From GW2011-AR18 sp038046085 (GTDB lineage: Archaea; Nanobdellota; Nanobdellia; SCGC-AAA011-G17; GW2011-AR18): DNA of 29,528 nt. This document shows positions 6,904 through 14,665 of the stretch, in pieces. How positions within the stretch are numbered: position 1 is the stretch's first letter; every line of letters starts with the position of its first letter. The stretch covers positions 1 to 29,528 of the forward strand of contig JBBSWW010000038.1 in assembly GCA_038046085.1 (NCBI GenBank), in the 5' to 3' direction. The notes below the pieces were generated by a model. The model was given only the letters and a program-made list of their open reading frames with translations, ran no database searches and was not told the origin of the DNA. Both the position numbers and the translations under genes were made by a program.

Positions 6904-7294
6904 AGTAATGGAAGATTACACTATTTTTCTTAAATCTTTATTAAAAAAAGATATGAAAGACATAGAGACAGAAGCATTATCTGAAAATCTAAAAATAGAA
7001 TTTGATAAGACAGCAGAAAATATGTTATTAAAAGAATTCTATGAAGAGGCAATAAAGACACTATATTTAACTAAGAATTTTGAGAGATTAAAAAAATTAG
7101 GACATGAACTAATAAGTAAAAATAAATTGGGACATGCATATAACTGTTTCAAATATGCAAATGATAAAGATGGAATGGATAAAGTTGGAGAGGCATACAT
7201 GAGAAACGCGGAAGTAGATAATGCATATTCAGCATACAAATTTTCAGAAAACAAAGAAATGATCTCATTTTTAGAAGAGAATTTTATAAGATAA
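6896..7294 (+). CDS. second alpha-solenoid repeat protein, paralogue of the preceding gene
   Basis: A 132-residue helical protein with about three units of the same kind as its neighbour (for example LKKLGHELISKNKLGHAYNC, MDKVGEAYMRNAEVDNAYSA). The end of both proteins is also alike (FIKENF in the first, FLEENF here), which supports duplication or partner status. The first ATG at 6896 overlaps the previous stop by 8 nt; a second in-frame ATG at 6908 would place the start 4 nt after that stop. Either way the two are co-transcribed. No catalytic motif is visible, and a role as a joint scaffold with the larger paralogue is inference. Confidence 0.7.
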   Translation: MYKVMEDYTIFLKSLLKKDMKDIETEALSENLKIEFDKTAENMLLKEFYEEAIKTLYLTKNFERLKKLGHELISKNKLGHAYNCFKYANDKDGMDKVGEAYMRNAEVDNAYSAYKFSENKEMISFLEENFIR

Positions 7295-7325
7295 CTGAAA
7301 GATTTACATAAAATTCTAAATTAGA

Positions 7326-7335
7326 TTATTAAATT
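7326..7335 (+). promoter_or_regulatory. TATA box of the TctA-like gene
   Basis: TTATTAAATT centred about 24 nt before the ATG at 7354. The TGAAAGATTTACA element lies at 7296-7308. Confidence 0.4.
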
Positions 7336-7353
7336 CTAAAAAATAATCATTAG

Positions 7354-8556
7354 ATGATACTAGAAATTTTATTAGCAATAATAATAGGATGTATATTAGG
7401 GACAATAACAGGAATAACACCTGGAGTTCATATAAACCTAGTAGCAGCATTGATCTTCTCAATCTCTTCAGCATTACTAGAATATACAGATGTAATATTT
7501 TTAATAATAACAATAACAAGCATGGCAATAACACATACATTCTTAGATATATTACCAAGCACATTCTTAGGAGCACCAAATGAGGAAAATGCAATATCAG
7601 CATTACCTGCACATAGACTATTATTACAAGGAAAAGCAGGAGAGGCAATAAGGCTAGCAACAATAGGAAGCTATTTTGGATTACTAATCTCAGTATTATT
7701 AGCTCCGTTAATATTCTATATTGTAACATTAAGTTATCCAATAATAAAAAGTTACATAGCAGCACTACTAATTTTCATAAGCATTTATATAATCTGGACA
7801 TCAAAAAATAAATTATCAGCAGCAATATTATTTACAATAACAGGAGTACTAGGTGTTGTAGTATTCAATATAAAAACATTAGACCAACCATTATTCCCGT
7901 TATTATCAGGATTATTTGGAACAAGTTCATTGATGATAAGCCTAAAGACTGAAACAAAAATCCCAATACAAGAAAAGATAACAAAAATAATAATAAATAA
8001 GATAACATTAACTAAAAATACGTTAGTAAGTCTAATTTCTTCAATATTAACAAGTTTTTTACCTGGATTAACAAATTCACATACAACATTGGTAGCATCA
8101 ATAATCTCTAAAACAAAAGATGAGAGAGAATACTTGATAATAAATAATTCAATAAATACAATATCAATGATATTAAGTTTCATAGCGTTATTCAGCATAG
8201 ATAAAGCAAGAAACGGAGCAGTTGTTGTAATATCTAACTTTGTTGAAAAATTTACTTTAATATATCTTATACTATTATTAAACTGTTCATTAGTTGCTGG
8301 ATTTATAGCTGTAATGCTAGTGTTGAAATTATCTACTATCTTTTCTAAAATAATAACAAAAATAAATTATTCGAAATTATGTATAGGGATAATGCTATTT
8401 TTAACAATCTTAGTAATAATAATGACAGGATATGTTGGAATAATAGTGTTAATTACAGCTACTTTCATAGGAATAATGCCAAAATTATTAGAGATAGAGA
8501 ATACTCATTTAATGGGATGCTTGATATTGCCAGTCATACTTTATTTTATATTATAA
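7354..8556 (+). CDS. TctA-like polytopic membrane protein (COG1784-type)
   Basis: A 400-residue integral membrane protein with about ten hydrophobic segments. The N-terminus has the TctA/DUF112 signature: a Gly-rich first helix with GTITGITPGVHINLVAAL, then PSTFLGAPNEENAISALPAH, a second conserved block of tripartite tricarboxylate transporter permeases. A second, diverged copy of the motif (LTSFLPGLTNSHTTLVASI) opens the C-terminal half, as expected for the internally duplicated TctA fold. Archaeal members occur without the TctB and TctC subunits, and none are encoded nearby, so the substrate cannot be named. It is a single gene downstream of the solenoid pair with its own promoter-like sequence. 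Family call is good; function is open. Confidence 0.8.
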   Translation: MILEILLAIIIGCILGTITGITPGVHINLVAALIFSISSALLEYTDVIFLIITITSMAITHTFLDILPSTFLGAPNEENAISALPAHRLLLQGKAGEAIRLATIGSYFGLLISVLLAPLIFYIVTLSYPIIKSYIAALLIFISIYIIWTSKNKLSAAILFTITGVLGVVVFNIKTLDQPLFPLLSGLFGTSSLMISLKTETKIPIQEKITKIIINKITLTKNTLVSLISSILTSFLPGLTNSHTTLVASIISKTKDEREYLIINNSINTISMILSFIALFSIDKARNGAVVVISNFVEKFTLIYLILLLNCSLVAGFIAVMLVLKLSTIFSKIITKINYSKLCIGIMLFLTILVIIMTGYVGIIVLITATFIGIMPKLLEIENTHLMGCLILPVILYFIL

Positions 8557-8597
8557 GAAACTAAAATCGTATTAATCCTCAATAAGCCATAGTAATC

Positions 8598-8607
8598 TTT
8601 ATAAATA
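8598..8607 (+). promoter_or_regulatory. distal TATA box of the ribosomal-protein operon
   Basis: TTTATAAATA. Initiation about 25 nt downstream (near 8630) would give a leader of about 115 nt before L3, which includes the alternative hairpins at 8660-8681. Confidence 0.5.
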
Positions 8608-8659
8608 CCTCCAAAATACATTATAATACTTACAGTTGGCCGTTAACTTCTAGTAGGTA

Positions 8660-8681
8660 AAGGTGAACCTTAGAAATAAGG
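8660..8681 (+). promoter_or_regulatory. two mutually exclusive hairpins in the L3 leader
   Basis: AAGG-TGAA-CCTT (8660-8671) and CCTTA-GAAA-TAAGG (8668-8681, perfect 5-bp stem with a GNRA tetraloop) share the same CCTT strand, so only one can form at a time. This is the only notable structure in the operon leader and could be a regulatory switch or protein-binding site. Both stems are short, so a chance origin remains possible. Confidence 0.3.
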
Positions 8682-8707
8682 AAAATAGACAATATTAAAG
8701 CAAAAGC

Positions 8708-8717
8708 TTTATAATAA
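8708..8717 (+). promoter_or_regulatory. proximal TATA box of the ribosomal-protein operon
   Basis: TTTATAATAA centred about 33 nt before the L3 ATG. It would give a leader of only 5-8 nt, without the upstream hairpins. It may work as an alternative to the distal box. Confidence 0.45.
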
Positions 8718-8744
8718 AAACAAAAGTCACAAAGAAAAAACACA

Positions 8745-9728
8745 ATGGCAAACGTAAGAAGACCAAGAAAAGGAAGCCTGCAGTTCTGGCCTAAGAGAAA
8801 ATCTAAAAGACAGTATGCAAAAGTTAAATCATGGTCCAAAGATAAAAATGTAAGTTTGTTAGGTTTTGCTGGATATAAAGCAGGAATGACACATGTCACA
8901 GTAAAGGATACAAGACCTGGATCACACACAAAAGGTGATGAGGTAATGTGGCCAGTAACAGTTCTTGAATGCCCAGCTTTGAAAATTTATTCTATAAGAT
9001 TCTACAAAAAAGATAATTACGGATTAAGACTAATGACAGAAGTATTAAATCCAAAACAAGAGAAATACCTAGGAAGAAAGGTAGATCTAGTAAAAAAACA
9101 AAAATCAACATTAACAGAAATAGAACCAAAAATATCAGAATATGCTGATGTAAGAGTTAATGTTTATACACAGCCATACAAATCAGGATTAGGAAAGAAA
9201 ACACCAGAGTTATTTGAAATGGCTATTGGTGGGACTGATGTAAAAGCAAAATTAGATTATGCAAAAACATTATTAGACAAGGAAGTAAAAGTCTCAGATG
9301 TATTAAAGAGTGGAATAAAAGTTGATGTGCACTCAGTAACAAAAGGAAAAGGATTCCAGGGTGTAATCAAGAGAAGCGGAGCAGAATTAAAACAGCATAA
9401 AGCAGAGAAGAAAAGAAGAGGAGTAGTCTACGGACCATTAATACCAAGAAAAATCTTATGGGGAGTACCAGCTTGCGGAAGAATGGGATACAACCTAAGA
9501 ACAGAATATAATAAAGACTTAATATTAATAGATAATCATCCAGAAAAAGTAAATCCAAAAGGTGGATTCATGCATTATGGATTAGTAAGAACTGATTATG
9601 TATTATTAAAAGGATCAGTACCTGGATCAAGAAATAGATTAGTTACATTCACAAAGAACATAAGAAATACAAAACATTTAGGAAATCAGATAGAATTAAC
9701 ATATGTAAGCACGGAGAGCAAACAATGA
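8745..9728 (+). CDS. rpl3: 50S ribosomal protein L3 (uL3)
   Basis: First gene of the operon and an early-assembly protein of the large subunit, which reaches the peptidyl-transferase centre. Family features include LLGFAGYKAGMTHV near residue 40, the archaeal/eukaryotic-type insert in the middle, the loop segment SVTKGKGFQGVIKR, and the late stretch GRMGYNLRTEYNKDLI. At 327 residues it is close to the usual archaeal length. No clear Shine-Dalgarno precedes the ATG; the leader is A-rich and carries two TATA candidates, so translation probably starts on a short-leader or leaderless transcript. The stop overlaps the L4 start by 4 nt (ATGA). Confidence 0.97.
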   Translation: MANVRRPRKGSLQFWPKRKSKRQYAKVKSWSKDKNVSLLGFAGYKAGMTHVTVKDTRPGSHTKGDEVMWPVTVLECPALKIYSIRFYKKDNYGLRLMTEVLNPKQEKYLGRKVDLVKKQKSTLTEIEPKISEYADVRVNVYTQPYKSGLGKKTPELFEMAIGGTDVKAKLDYAKTLLDKEVKVSDVLKSGIKVDVHSVTKGKGFQGVIKRSGAELKQHKAEKKRRGVVYGPLIPRKILWGVPACGRMGYNLRTEYNKDLILIDNHPEKVNPKGGFMHYGLVRTDYVLLKGSVPGSRNRLVTFTKNIRNTKHLGNQIELTYVSTESKQ

Positions 9729-10492
9729 AAGCAGATGTTTATACGCTAGAAGGAACAAGAGGTGGAAGCGTAGAATTACCAGAACAATTCAATGAAGAGT
9801 ATGAACCTAATCTAATAAAAAGAGCAGTGCTTGCAGTAGAGAGCCATAACAGAACACCATACGGTGCAATGGCAAAAGCAGGAATGGGAGTAAGTGCAAA
9901 ATTATCAAGAAGAAGAAGAGATTACAAAGGATCATACGGAAAAGGAATATCAAGAGCTCCAAGAAAAACAATGTGGAGAAGAGGAATGCAATTCGGATGG
10001 GTAGGAGCTTTAGCACCAGGAACAAGAGGTGGAAGACAGTCACATCCAGCAAAACCATTCAAGATATATGCTCAAAAAATCAATATAAAAGAGAGAAAAA
10101 AAGCAATAAGAAGTGCATTAAATGGAAGTGCTTCAAAAGGATTAATCACAGTCGTAGAAGACAAATTCGAGACAGTAAAAAAATCAAAAGATCTAGTAAA
10201 AGTATTTGACAAGATGGGAATAAACCATGAAAAAGTAGAGAGAAAAAAGGCTGGAAGAGCAAAGAGTAGAGGAAGATCAAGAAGATTCAAGAAAAATGCA
10301 TTAATCATAGTAAGTAAAAAATGCGATGTTATGGATGCATTGAAAAATCTACCTGGAGTAGATGCTGTTGAAGTAAATAGGTTAAATGCAAAATTATTGA
10401 CATTAGGACATGACACACCAAGAAGATGTGTATGGACAAAAAGTGCTATCGATAGAGTATCAAAAGAAAATTTATTCAGAGGAAAACAATGA
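9725..10492 (+). CDS. rpl4: 50S ribosomal protein L4 (uL4, L4e type)
   Basis: Archaeal/eukaryotic-type uL4, which lines the peptide exit tunnel. The extended basic loop is evident (AKLSRRRRDYKGSYGKG, FGWVGALAPGTRGGRQSHP), followed by a globular part with a basic patch KKAGRAKSRGRSRRFKKN and the conserved end PRRCVWTKSAIDR. The length of 255 residues fits. It overlaps L3 by 4 nt, with GGAG shortly before its ATG inside the L3 coding end, and overlaps L23 by 4 nt, so translational coupling is likely. Confidence 0.97.
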   Translation: MKADVYTLEGTRGGSVELPEQFNEEYEPNLIKRAVLAVESHNRTPYGAMAKAGMGVSAKLSRRRRDYKGSYGKGISRAPRKTMWRRGMQFGWVGALAPGTRGGRQSHPAKPFKIYAQKINIKERKKAIRSALNGSASKGLITVVEDKFETVKKSKDLVKVFDKMGINHEKVERKKAGRAKSRGRSRRFKKNALIIVSKKCDVMDALKNLPGVDAVEVNRLNAKLLTLGHDTPRRCVWTKSAIDRVSKENLFRGKQ

Positions 10493-10749
10493 ACAGAAAT
10501 AATGTATTGAAACATCCTTTAAGCACAGAGAAGATAGTAAGGTTCATAGAAAAAGAGAATAAACTATTATTCTTAGTAGACATGAAAGCAAAAAAGAAGG
10601 ATATAAAAGATGCAGTAGAAAGAATGTTCGAGGTAAAAGTAGATAAAGTAAATACTTTTGTAACCACAAAAGGAGAAAAAAGAGCATACGTAAAGATCAA
10701 TAAACAATATCCAGCAATAGATATAATGACAAGGTTAGGATTGATGTAG
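10489..10749 (+). CDS. rpl23: 50S ribosomal protein L23 (uL23)
   Basis: Small large-subunit protein at the tunnel exit and a docking site for SRP and the translocon. The 86 residues contain the family start LKHPLSTEKIVRFIEKEN, the loop with KAKKKDIKDAVERMF, and the strand VDKVNTFVTTKGEKRAYV. ATGA overlap with L4; it ends in TAG, 2 nt before L2, which shows that TAG works as a normal stop in this genome. Confidence 0.97.
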   Translation: MNRNNVLKHPLSTEKIVRFIEKENKLLFLVDMKAKKKDIKDAVERMFEVKVDKVNTFVTTKGEKRAYVKINKQYPAIDIMTRLGLM

Positions 10750-10751
10750 AA

Positions 10752-11468
10752 ATGGGAAAAAGAATAACAAGTCAGGCAAGAGGAAGGGGAACAAGAAGAT
10801 ATGTCAGTCTTAGACATAGGTACAAGGGAGAGGCAAGAAACAAATCAAATATACAAAATGAATCACATTTCGGAACTGTAGTAACATTAGAACATAGTCC
10901 AGCACATTCAGCACCAATAGCATTAGTAAGATATGATGATGGAGAGGAAGGATTCATAATCGCTCCAGAAGGAATTGCTATAGGTGATACAATATCAATA
11001 GGAAAAGGTGCTGAGATAAAAACAGGATGCACATTAGCATTATCAGATATACCAGATGGAAGTTCAATATATAATATAGAACAAATAAAAGGAGATGGTG
11101 GAAGATTCGTAAGAGCATCAGGAACATTCGCTAAAATATTATCAAAAACAAAAAACGGAGTAACAATCTTAATGCCATCAAAGAAAGAAAAAGTATTCAA
11201 TTCAAACTGCATGGCAACAATAGGAATAGTTGCAGGCGGAGGAAGAACAGATAAACCATTTGTCAAAGCAGGAAATAGATGGCATGCAATGAGAGCAAGA
11301 GGAAAATTATACCCAATAACATCTGCTGTAGCAAAGAATGCAGTAGACCATCCATTTGGTTCAGGTAGAGGAAGACACATGGGTAAACCATCAGTACCTC
11401 CAAGATTTGCACCACCTGGAAGAAAAGTTGGACAGATACACGCTAAGAGGACAGGAAGGAAAAGATGA
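10752..11468 (+). CDS. rpl2: 50S ribosomal protein L2 (uL2)
   Basis: Core large-subunit protein needed for subunit joining and peptidyl transfer. N-terminal GKRITSQARGRGTRRYVSLR is typical of archaeal uL2, and the C-terminal block with GNRWHAMRARGKLYP and the histidine-containing AVDHPFGSGRGRH reproduces the conserved functional region. 238 residues is the archaeal length. It overlaps S19 by 4 nt and ends with a basic tail. Confidence 0.97.
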   Translation: MGKRITSQARGRGTRRYVSLRHRYKGEARNKSNIQNESHFGTVVTLEHSPAHSAPIALVRYDDGEEGFIIAPEGIAIGDTISIGKGAEIKTGCTLALSDIPDGSSIYNIEQIKGDGGRFVRASGTFAKILSKTKNGVTILMPSKKEKVFNSNCMATIGIVAGGGRTDKPFVKAGNRWHAMRARGKLYPITSAVAKNAVDHPFGSGRGRHMGKPSVPPRFAPPGRKVGQIHAKRTGRKR

Positions 11469-11860
11469 AAAAGGAACTATTCTTTAGAGGAAAAACAATG
11501 GAAGATTTAGGTAAACTAAATACTAAAGAGATAATGCCATTCATGAACTCAAGACAGAGAAGATCATTAAAGAGAGGAAATTCAGAAACTCAAAAGAAAT
11601 TTTTAGTGAAAGTAAAAAAATACAAAGAAGGAAAATTAAAGAAACCAATAAAAACACATTGCAGAGAAATGATAGTATTACCTGAGATGGTAGGAATATT
11701 AATACAAATATACAATGGGAAGGACTTTAGTCCAGTAGAAATCACATATGAAATGATAGGTCATTATCTTGGAGAATTCGCAATGACAAGAAGAAAGGTT
11801 GAGCACTCAGCACCAGGTATCGGAGCTACAAAATCAAGTGCAGCGATGTCAGTTAAATAA
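11465..11860 (+). CDS. rps19: 30S ribosomal protein S19 (uS19)
   Basis: Small-subunit head protein. The 131-residue archaeal/eukaryotic-type form has an N-terminal extension (FFRGKTMEDLGKLNTKEIM) before the core. The core shows PIKTHCREMIVLPEMVG, YNGKDFSPVEITYEMIGHYLGEFAMTR-type sequence (about residues 78-105), and the end HSAPGIGATKSSAAMSVK. Coupled to L2 by ATGA overlap; L22 follows after 2 nt. Confidence 0.97.
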   Translation: MKKELFFRGKTMEDLGKLNTKEIMPFMNSRQRRSLKRGNSETQKKFLVKVKKYKEGKLKKPIKTHCREMIVLPEMVGILIQIYNGKDFSPVEITYEMIGHYLGEFAMTRRKVEHSAPGIGATKSSAAMSVK

Positions 11861-11862
11861 AC

Positions 11863-12279
11863 ATGGAAACTAAAAATTATGCAGTCGTAAGGGGAAGGAG
11901 CTTGAATGTATCCACAAAATTCTCAATAGAGATATGCAATAAGATAAGAGGAATGAAACTTGGAAGTGCAAGAAGATTCCTTGAAGATGTAATAAAACAG
12001 AATGTGGCATTACCTGTAAGAAGACATAATTTTGATCTGGGACATAAACCTGGAAAAATAGGTCCTGGAAGATATCCAGTAAAGTCAAGTCAGATGTTCA
12101 TAAGATTATTAAATTCCCTAGAAGCAAACGCATCAAACAAAGGAATGAGCGTCAACAACCTTTATGTAGAATTTGCAAAGTCTGATAAAGGAGAGGTAAA
12201 ATGGAGAGCTGGAAGAAAGGGAAGACAAAAGATGAAAAATACTCATATCGAACTAAGAGCAGGGGAGAGAAATAAATGA
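11863..12279 (+). CDS. rpl22: 50S ribosomal protein L22 (uL22)
   Basis: Large-subunit tunnel protein with a long beta-hairpin reaching the constriction. Recognisable parts are VVRGRSLNVSTKFSIEICN, the helix GSARRFLEDVIKQNVALP, the stretch HKPGKIGPGRYPVKSSQMF typical of archaeal L22, and the hairpin end with KGRQKMKNTHIELR. 138 residues, near normal. Overlaps S3 by 4 nt. Confidence 0.96.
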   Translation: METKNYAVVRGRSLNVSTKFSIEICNKIRGMKLGSARRFLEDVIKQNVALPVRRHNFDLGHKPGKIGPGRYPVKSSQMFIRLLNSLEANASNKGMSVNNLYVEFAKSDKGEVKWRAGRKGRQKMKNTHIELRAGERNK

Positions 12280-13037
12280 TTGAGAGACAGATAGTAGCAC
12301 AGAAAATGAGAGAGAAAGAGATTGAGGAGTTTGTATTCTCAGTATTCGGAAGGCAAAGCTGCAGCCATATAAAAATGCAGAGAACACCATTAGGAGAAAA
12401 AGTAAGTGTCTACACCTCAAAACCAGGACTTATCGTAGGAAAGAAAGGTGCAAATATCAAGAAAGTAACAGAATTACTAAAAACAAAATTCAGCTTAGAG
12501 AATCCACAATTAGAAGTTGTAGAAATAGAGAATCCATATTTAGATGCAGCATCAGTTGCAAGAAATATAATGATGGGTTTCGACAGATTCGGACCAAAAA
12601 GATTCAAGGCAATGGCATACAAAGCATTAGATGATGCACTCAAAGCAGGAGCTAAAGGAATAGAGATAGTAATAGGCGGAAGAGGAGTGCCTGGAGAGAG
12701 AGCTAAAAGCTGGAGATTCCTTGCAGGATATTTAAAAAAATCAGGAGATATATCAGAAAATTTCATGGACAGATCACACGAAGCTTGCAATCTAAGATCA
12801 GGAACAATCGGAATAAAAGTAAGCATACTAAGACCTGAAGTCATATTACCAGACAGTATCACATATAAAGACATGAGCAAAAAAGTTGAAGTCAAAGAGA
12901 TCAAAGAAGAAATTAAAGAAGAGAAGAAAGAAGCTGTTAAGGAAGAAGTTAAAGAAACTCCTAAAGAAGCAAAACCTAAAAGAGAGAGAAAAAAAACTGA
13001 GAAGACCGAGGAAGTAAAAGAAAATGGCAGTGCTTAA
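12276..13037 (+). CDS. rps3: 30S ribosomal protein S3 (uS3) with Lys/Glu-rich tail
   Basis: Small-subunit protein at the mRNA entry channel. The KH type 2 domain is present with the GxxG-type loop in PGLIVGKKGANIKKVTEL (about residues 50-67), followed by the conserved C-terminal domain (EIVIGGRGVPGERAKSWR, FMDRSHEACNLRSGTIGIKV). After about residue 205 comes a low-complexity tail rich in K and E, likely disordered and ending ENGSA. The tail's coding end overlaps the L29 start by 14 nt. Similar tails occur on L32e, L14e and the primase in this window. Confidence 0.96.
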   Translation: MIERQIVAQKMREKEIEEFVFSVFGRQSCSHIKMQRTPLGEKVSVYTSKPGLIVGKKGANIKKVTELLKTKFSLENPQLEVVEIENPYLDAASVARNIMMGFDRFGPKRFKAMAYKALDDALKAGAKGIEIVIGGRGVPGERAKSWRFLAGYLKKSGDISENFMDRSHEACNLRSGTIGIKVSILRPEVILPDSITYKDMSKKVEVKEIKEEIKEEKKEAVKEEVKETPKEAKPKRERKKTEKTEEVKENGSA

Positions 13038-13239
13038 GAAAGATCAATTAAAAACAATGAGCAAGGAAGAAATGGATAAAAACTTGACTGAGATGAGAAA
13101 AGAAATCATGAAACTAAAAGCACAGGTAAGCAGAGGAACACAACCAGAAAATCCTGGAAAGATTAGAGCATTAAAAAGAATGATAGCAAGAATCTTAACA
13201 ATTCAGAATCAGAAAAAAACTGGAGGTGTAAGCCAGTAA
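13024..13239 (+). CDS. rpl29: 50S ribosomal protein L29 (uL29)
   Basis: Two-helix protein near the tunnel exit, 71 residues. The pattern LKTMSKEEMDKNLTEMRKEI, then LKAQVSRGTQPENPGKIRAL and KRMIARILTIQNQ, is typical. The ATG lies inside the last 14 nt of S3, after a purine-rich run in the S3 tail that may act as ribosome-binding site. The next gene starts directly at the base after the stop. Confidence 0.95.
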   Translation: MAVLKKDQLKTMSKEEMDKNLTEMRKEIMKLKAQVSRGTQPENPGKIRALKRMIARILTIQNQKKTGGVSQ

Positions 13240-13554
13240 ATGGATGTTTGTAACGTTTGCGGATTACCAAAAGACCTTTGTGTTTGTCAGGCATTAGCCA
13301 CAGAAGAACAAAAGATAACGATAAGCACAGAAAAAAGGAGATTTGGTAAATTAGCGACAACAGTCACAGGCCTTGATGATAAGACGATCAATCTTAAAGA
13401 TCTCATGAAAAGACTGAAATCCAAACTTGCGTGTGGTGGAACAATGAAAAACGGAATAATAGAATTGCAGGGAAGTCATATTGAGAGAGTAAGAGATGAG
13501 CTAATCAGAGCAGGATTCAAGCCTGAATCAATAGTGGTTAAGGAGATCAAATGA
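13240..13554 (+). CDS. translation initiation factor aIF1 (SUI1/YciH family)
   Basis: Homologue of eukaryotic eIF1, which binds the small subunit near the P site and controls start-codon choice. It has the SUI1 fold with the basic loop LKSKLACGGTMKNGIIELQG and the late GSHIERVRDELIRAGF. The N-terminus carries a small Cys cluster, CNVCGLPKDLCVC (C4, C7, C14, C16), a likely zinc site seen in archaeal members. Position between L29 and S17 is the conserved archaeal one; the RNase P p29 gene often found here is absent. ATGA overlap with S17. Confidence 0.94.
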   Translation: MDVCNVCGLPKDLCVCQALATEEQKITISTEKRRFGKLATTVTGLDDKTINLKDLMKRLKSKLACGGTMKNGIIELQGSHIERVRDELIRAGFKPESIVVKEIK

Positions 13555-13883
13555 AAGAAAAAACAAAAGACCTTGGACTGGGAATACAAGCACCAACAAA
13601 AGAGTGCGATGATAAACATTGTGCATTCCATGGAAGCTTATCATTAAGAGGAAGAATGTTCGAGGCAGAAGTAACAAAAGTAAACTTACAGAAATCAGCA
13701 GTAGTACAATGGACAAGGCAGTTTTTCTTGCCAAAATACCAGAGATATGAAAAAAGAAAAAGCAGATTACAAGTTCATAATCCACCATGTATGGATATCA
13801 AAAAAGGAGACAGAGTAAAAGTCGTAGAATGCAGACCAATAAGCAAGACAAAAAACTTTGTAATAATTGAGAGAGTACAATGA
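13551..13883 (+). CDS. rps17: 30S ribosomal protein S17 (uS17)
   Basis: OB-fold small-subunit protein, 110 residues, archaeal type with the N-terminal segment IQAPTKECDDKHCAFHGSLS, the strand SLRGRMFEAEVTKV, the arm RYEKRKSRLQVHNPP and the end DRVKVVECRPISKTKNF. Overlaps both neighbours by 4 nt. Confidence 0.96.
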   Translation: MKEKTKDLGLGIQAPTKECDDKHCAFHGSLSLRGRMFEAEVTKVNLQKSAVVQWTRQFFLPKYQRYEKRKSRLQVHNPPCMDIKKGDRVKVVECRPISKTKNFVIIERVQ

Positions 13884-14281
13884 AAGCACTAAAAGGAAGA
13901 GTAGTAAAAGGATTACAGAAGAACAGCAGATTAATAGCAGCTGATAATTCAGGAGCTAAGATAATCTGTATAATATCATTCAAAGGTGAGAAAACAGTAA
14001 AGGGAAGAAAACCATATGGTGGAGTTGGAGATTATATCACAGCTTCAGTAAAGAATGGAAACCCTGAGATGAGAAAAAAAGTAGTTAATGCAGTAATAGT
14101 CAGACAGACAAAAGAATACAGAAGAAGCGATGGAATGAGAGTAAAATTCGAGGATAATGCAGCTGTAATATTAAAAGATGACAAAGGAAACCCAAAAGGT
14201 ACAATAGTAAAAGGACCAATTGCAAAAGAGGTAGTTGGAAGATGGCCTGCAGTGGCAAAAATAGCAAAGAGCGTACTATAA
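13880..14281 (+). CDS. rpl14: 50S ribosomal protein L14 (uL14)
   Basis: Large-subunit protein at the subunit interface, where aIF6 also binds. The signature ADNSGAKIICIISFKG is near residue 25, then KEYRRSDGMRVKFEDNAAVI and GTIVKGPIAKEVVGRWP. 133 residues. ATGA overlap with S17; L24 starts 1 nt after the stop. Confidence 0.97.
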   Translation: MKALKGRVVKGLQKNSRLIAADNSGAKIICIISFKGEKTVKGRKPYGGVGDYITASVKNGNPEMRKKVVNAVIVRQTKEYRRSDGMRVKFEDNAAVILKDDKGNPKGTIVKGPIAKEVVGRWPAVAKIAKSVL

Positions 14282-14282
14282 A

Positions 14283-14663
14283 ATGAAAACATTATGGAAT
14301 AAAAACTGGAAGAGCAGCAAACAGCCAAGAAAGCAGAGAAAGTATGTATTCAACGCACCATTACATATATCAAAAAAATTAATGTCAGCAAGACTATCAA
14401 AAGAACTTAAAACAAAGTATGGAAAGAAAAACGTTGCTGTAAGAAAAGATGACAGGGTAAAACTTATGTCAGGACAGTTCAAAGGAAAAACAGGAAAAGT
14501 AATTGAAGTAGATGTAAAACACAGAAAAGTTTATGTTGATGGAATAAATATCATAAAAAAAGACGGAAACAAAATAAGAGTGGCTTTACATCCATCAAAA
14601 TTAATGATCATGGAATTAAACATGGAAGATAAGATGAGAAAAAAATTAATGGATAGGAAATAA
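14283..14663 (+). CDS. rpl24: 50S ribosomal protein L24 (uL24)
   Basis: KOW-domain protein that starts large-subunit assembly. The N-terminal WNKNWKSSKQPRKQRKYVFN and HISKKLMSARLSKELKTKYG are typical of the archaeal/eukaryotic L26-like form; the KOW motif is VKLMSGQFKGKTGKVIEVD. 126 residues. Spaced 1-2 nt from its neighbours. Confidence 0.96.
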   Translation: MKTLWNKNWKSSKQPRKQRKYVFNAPLHISKKLMSARLSKELKTKYGKKNVAVRKDDRVKLMSGQFKGKTGKVIEVDVKHRKVYVDGINIIKKDGNKIRVALHPSKLMIMELNMEDKMRKKLMDRK

Positions 14664-14665
14664 AA

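Noticed and set aside
8636..8653. Leader peptide TTG-GCC-GTT-AAC-TTC-TAG before L3
   Set aside because: Five codons from a weak start without ribosome-binding site; no codon pattern suggesting attenuation.
10772..11380. Long minus-strand frame opposite L2, and similar ones across the ribosomal operon
   Set aside because: All are antisense shadows of well-identified ribosomal genes, with no start context or domain.
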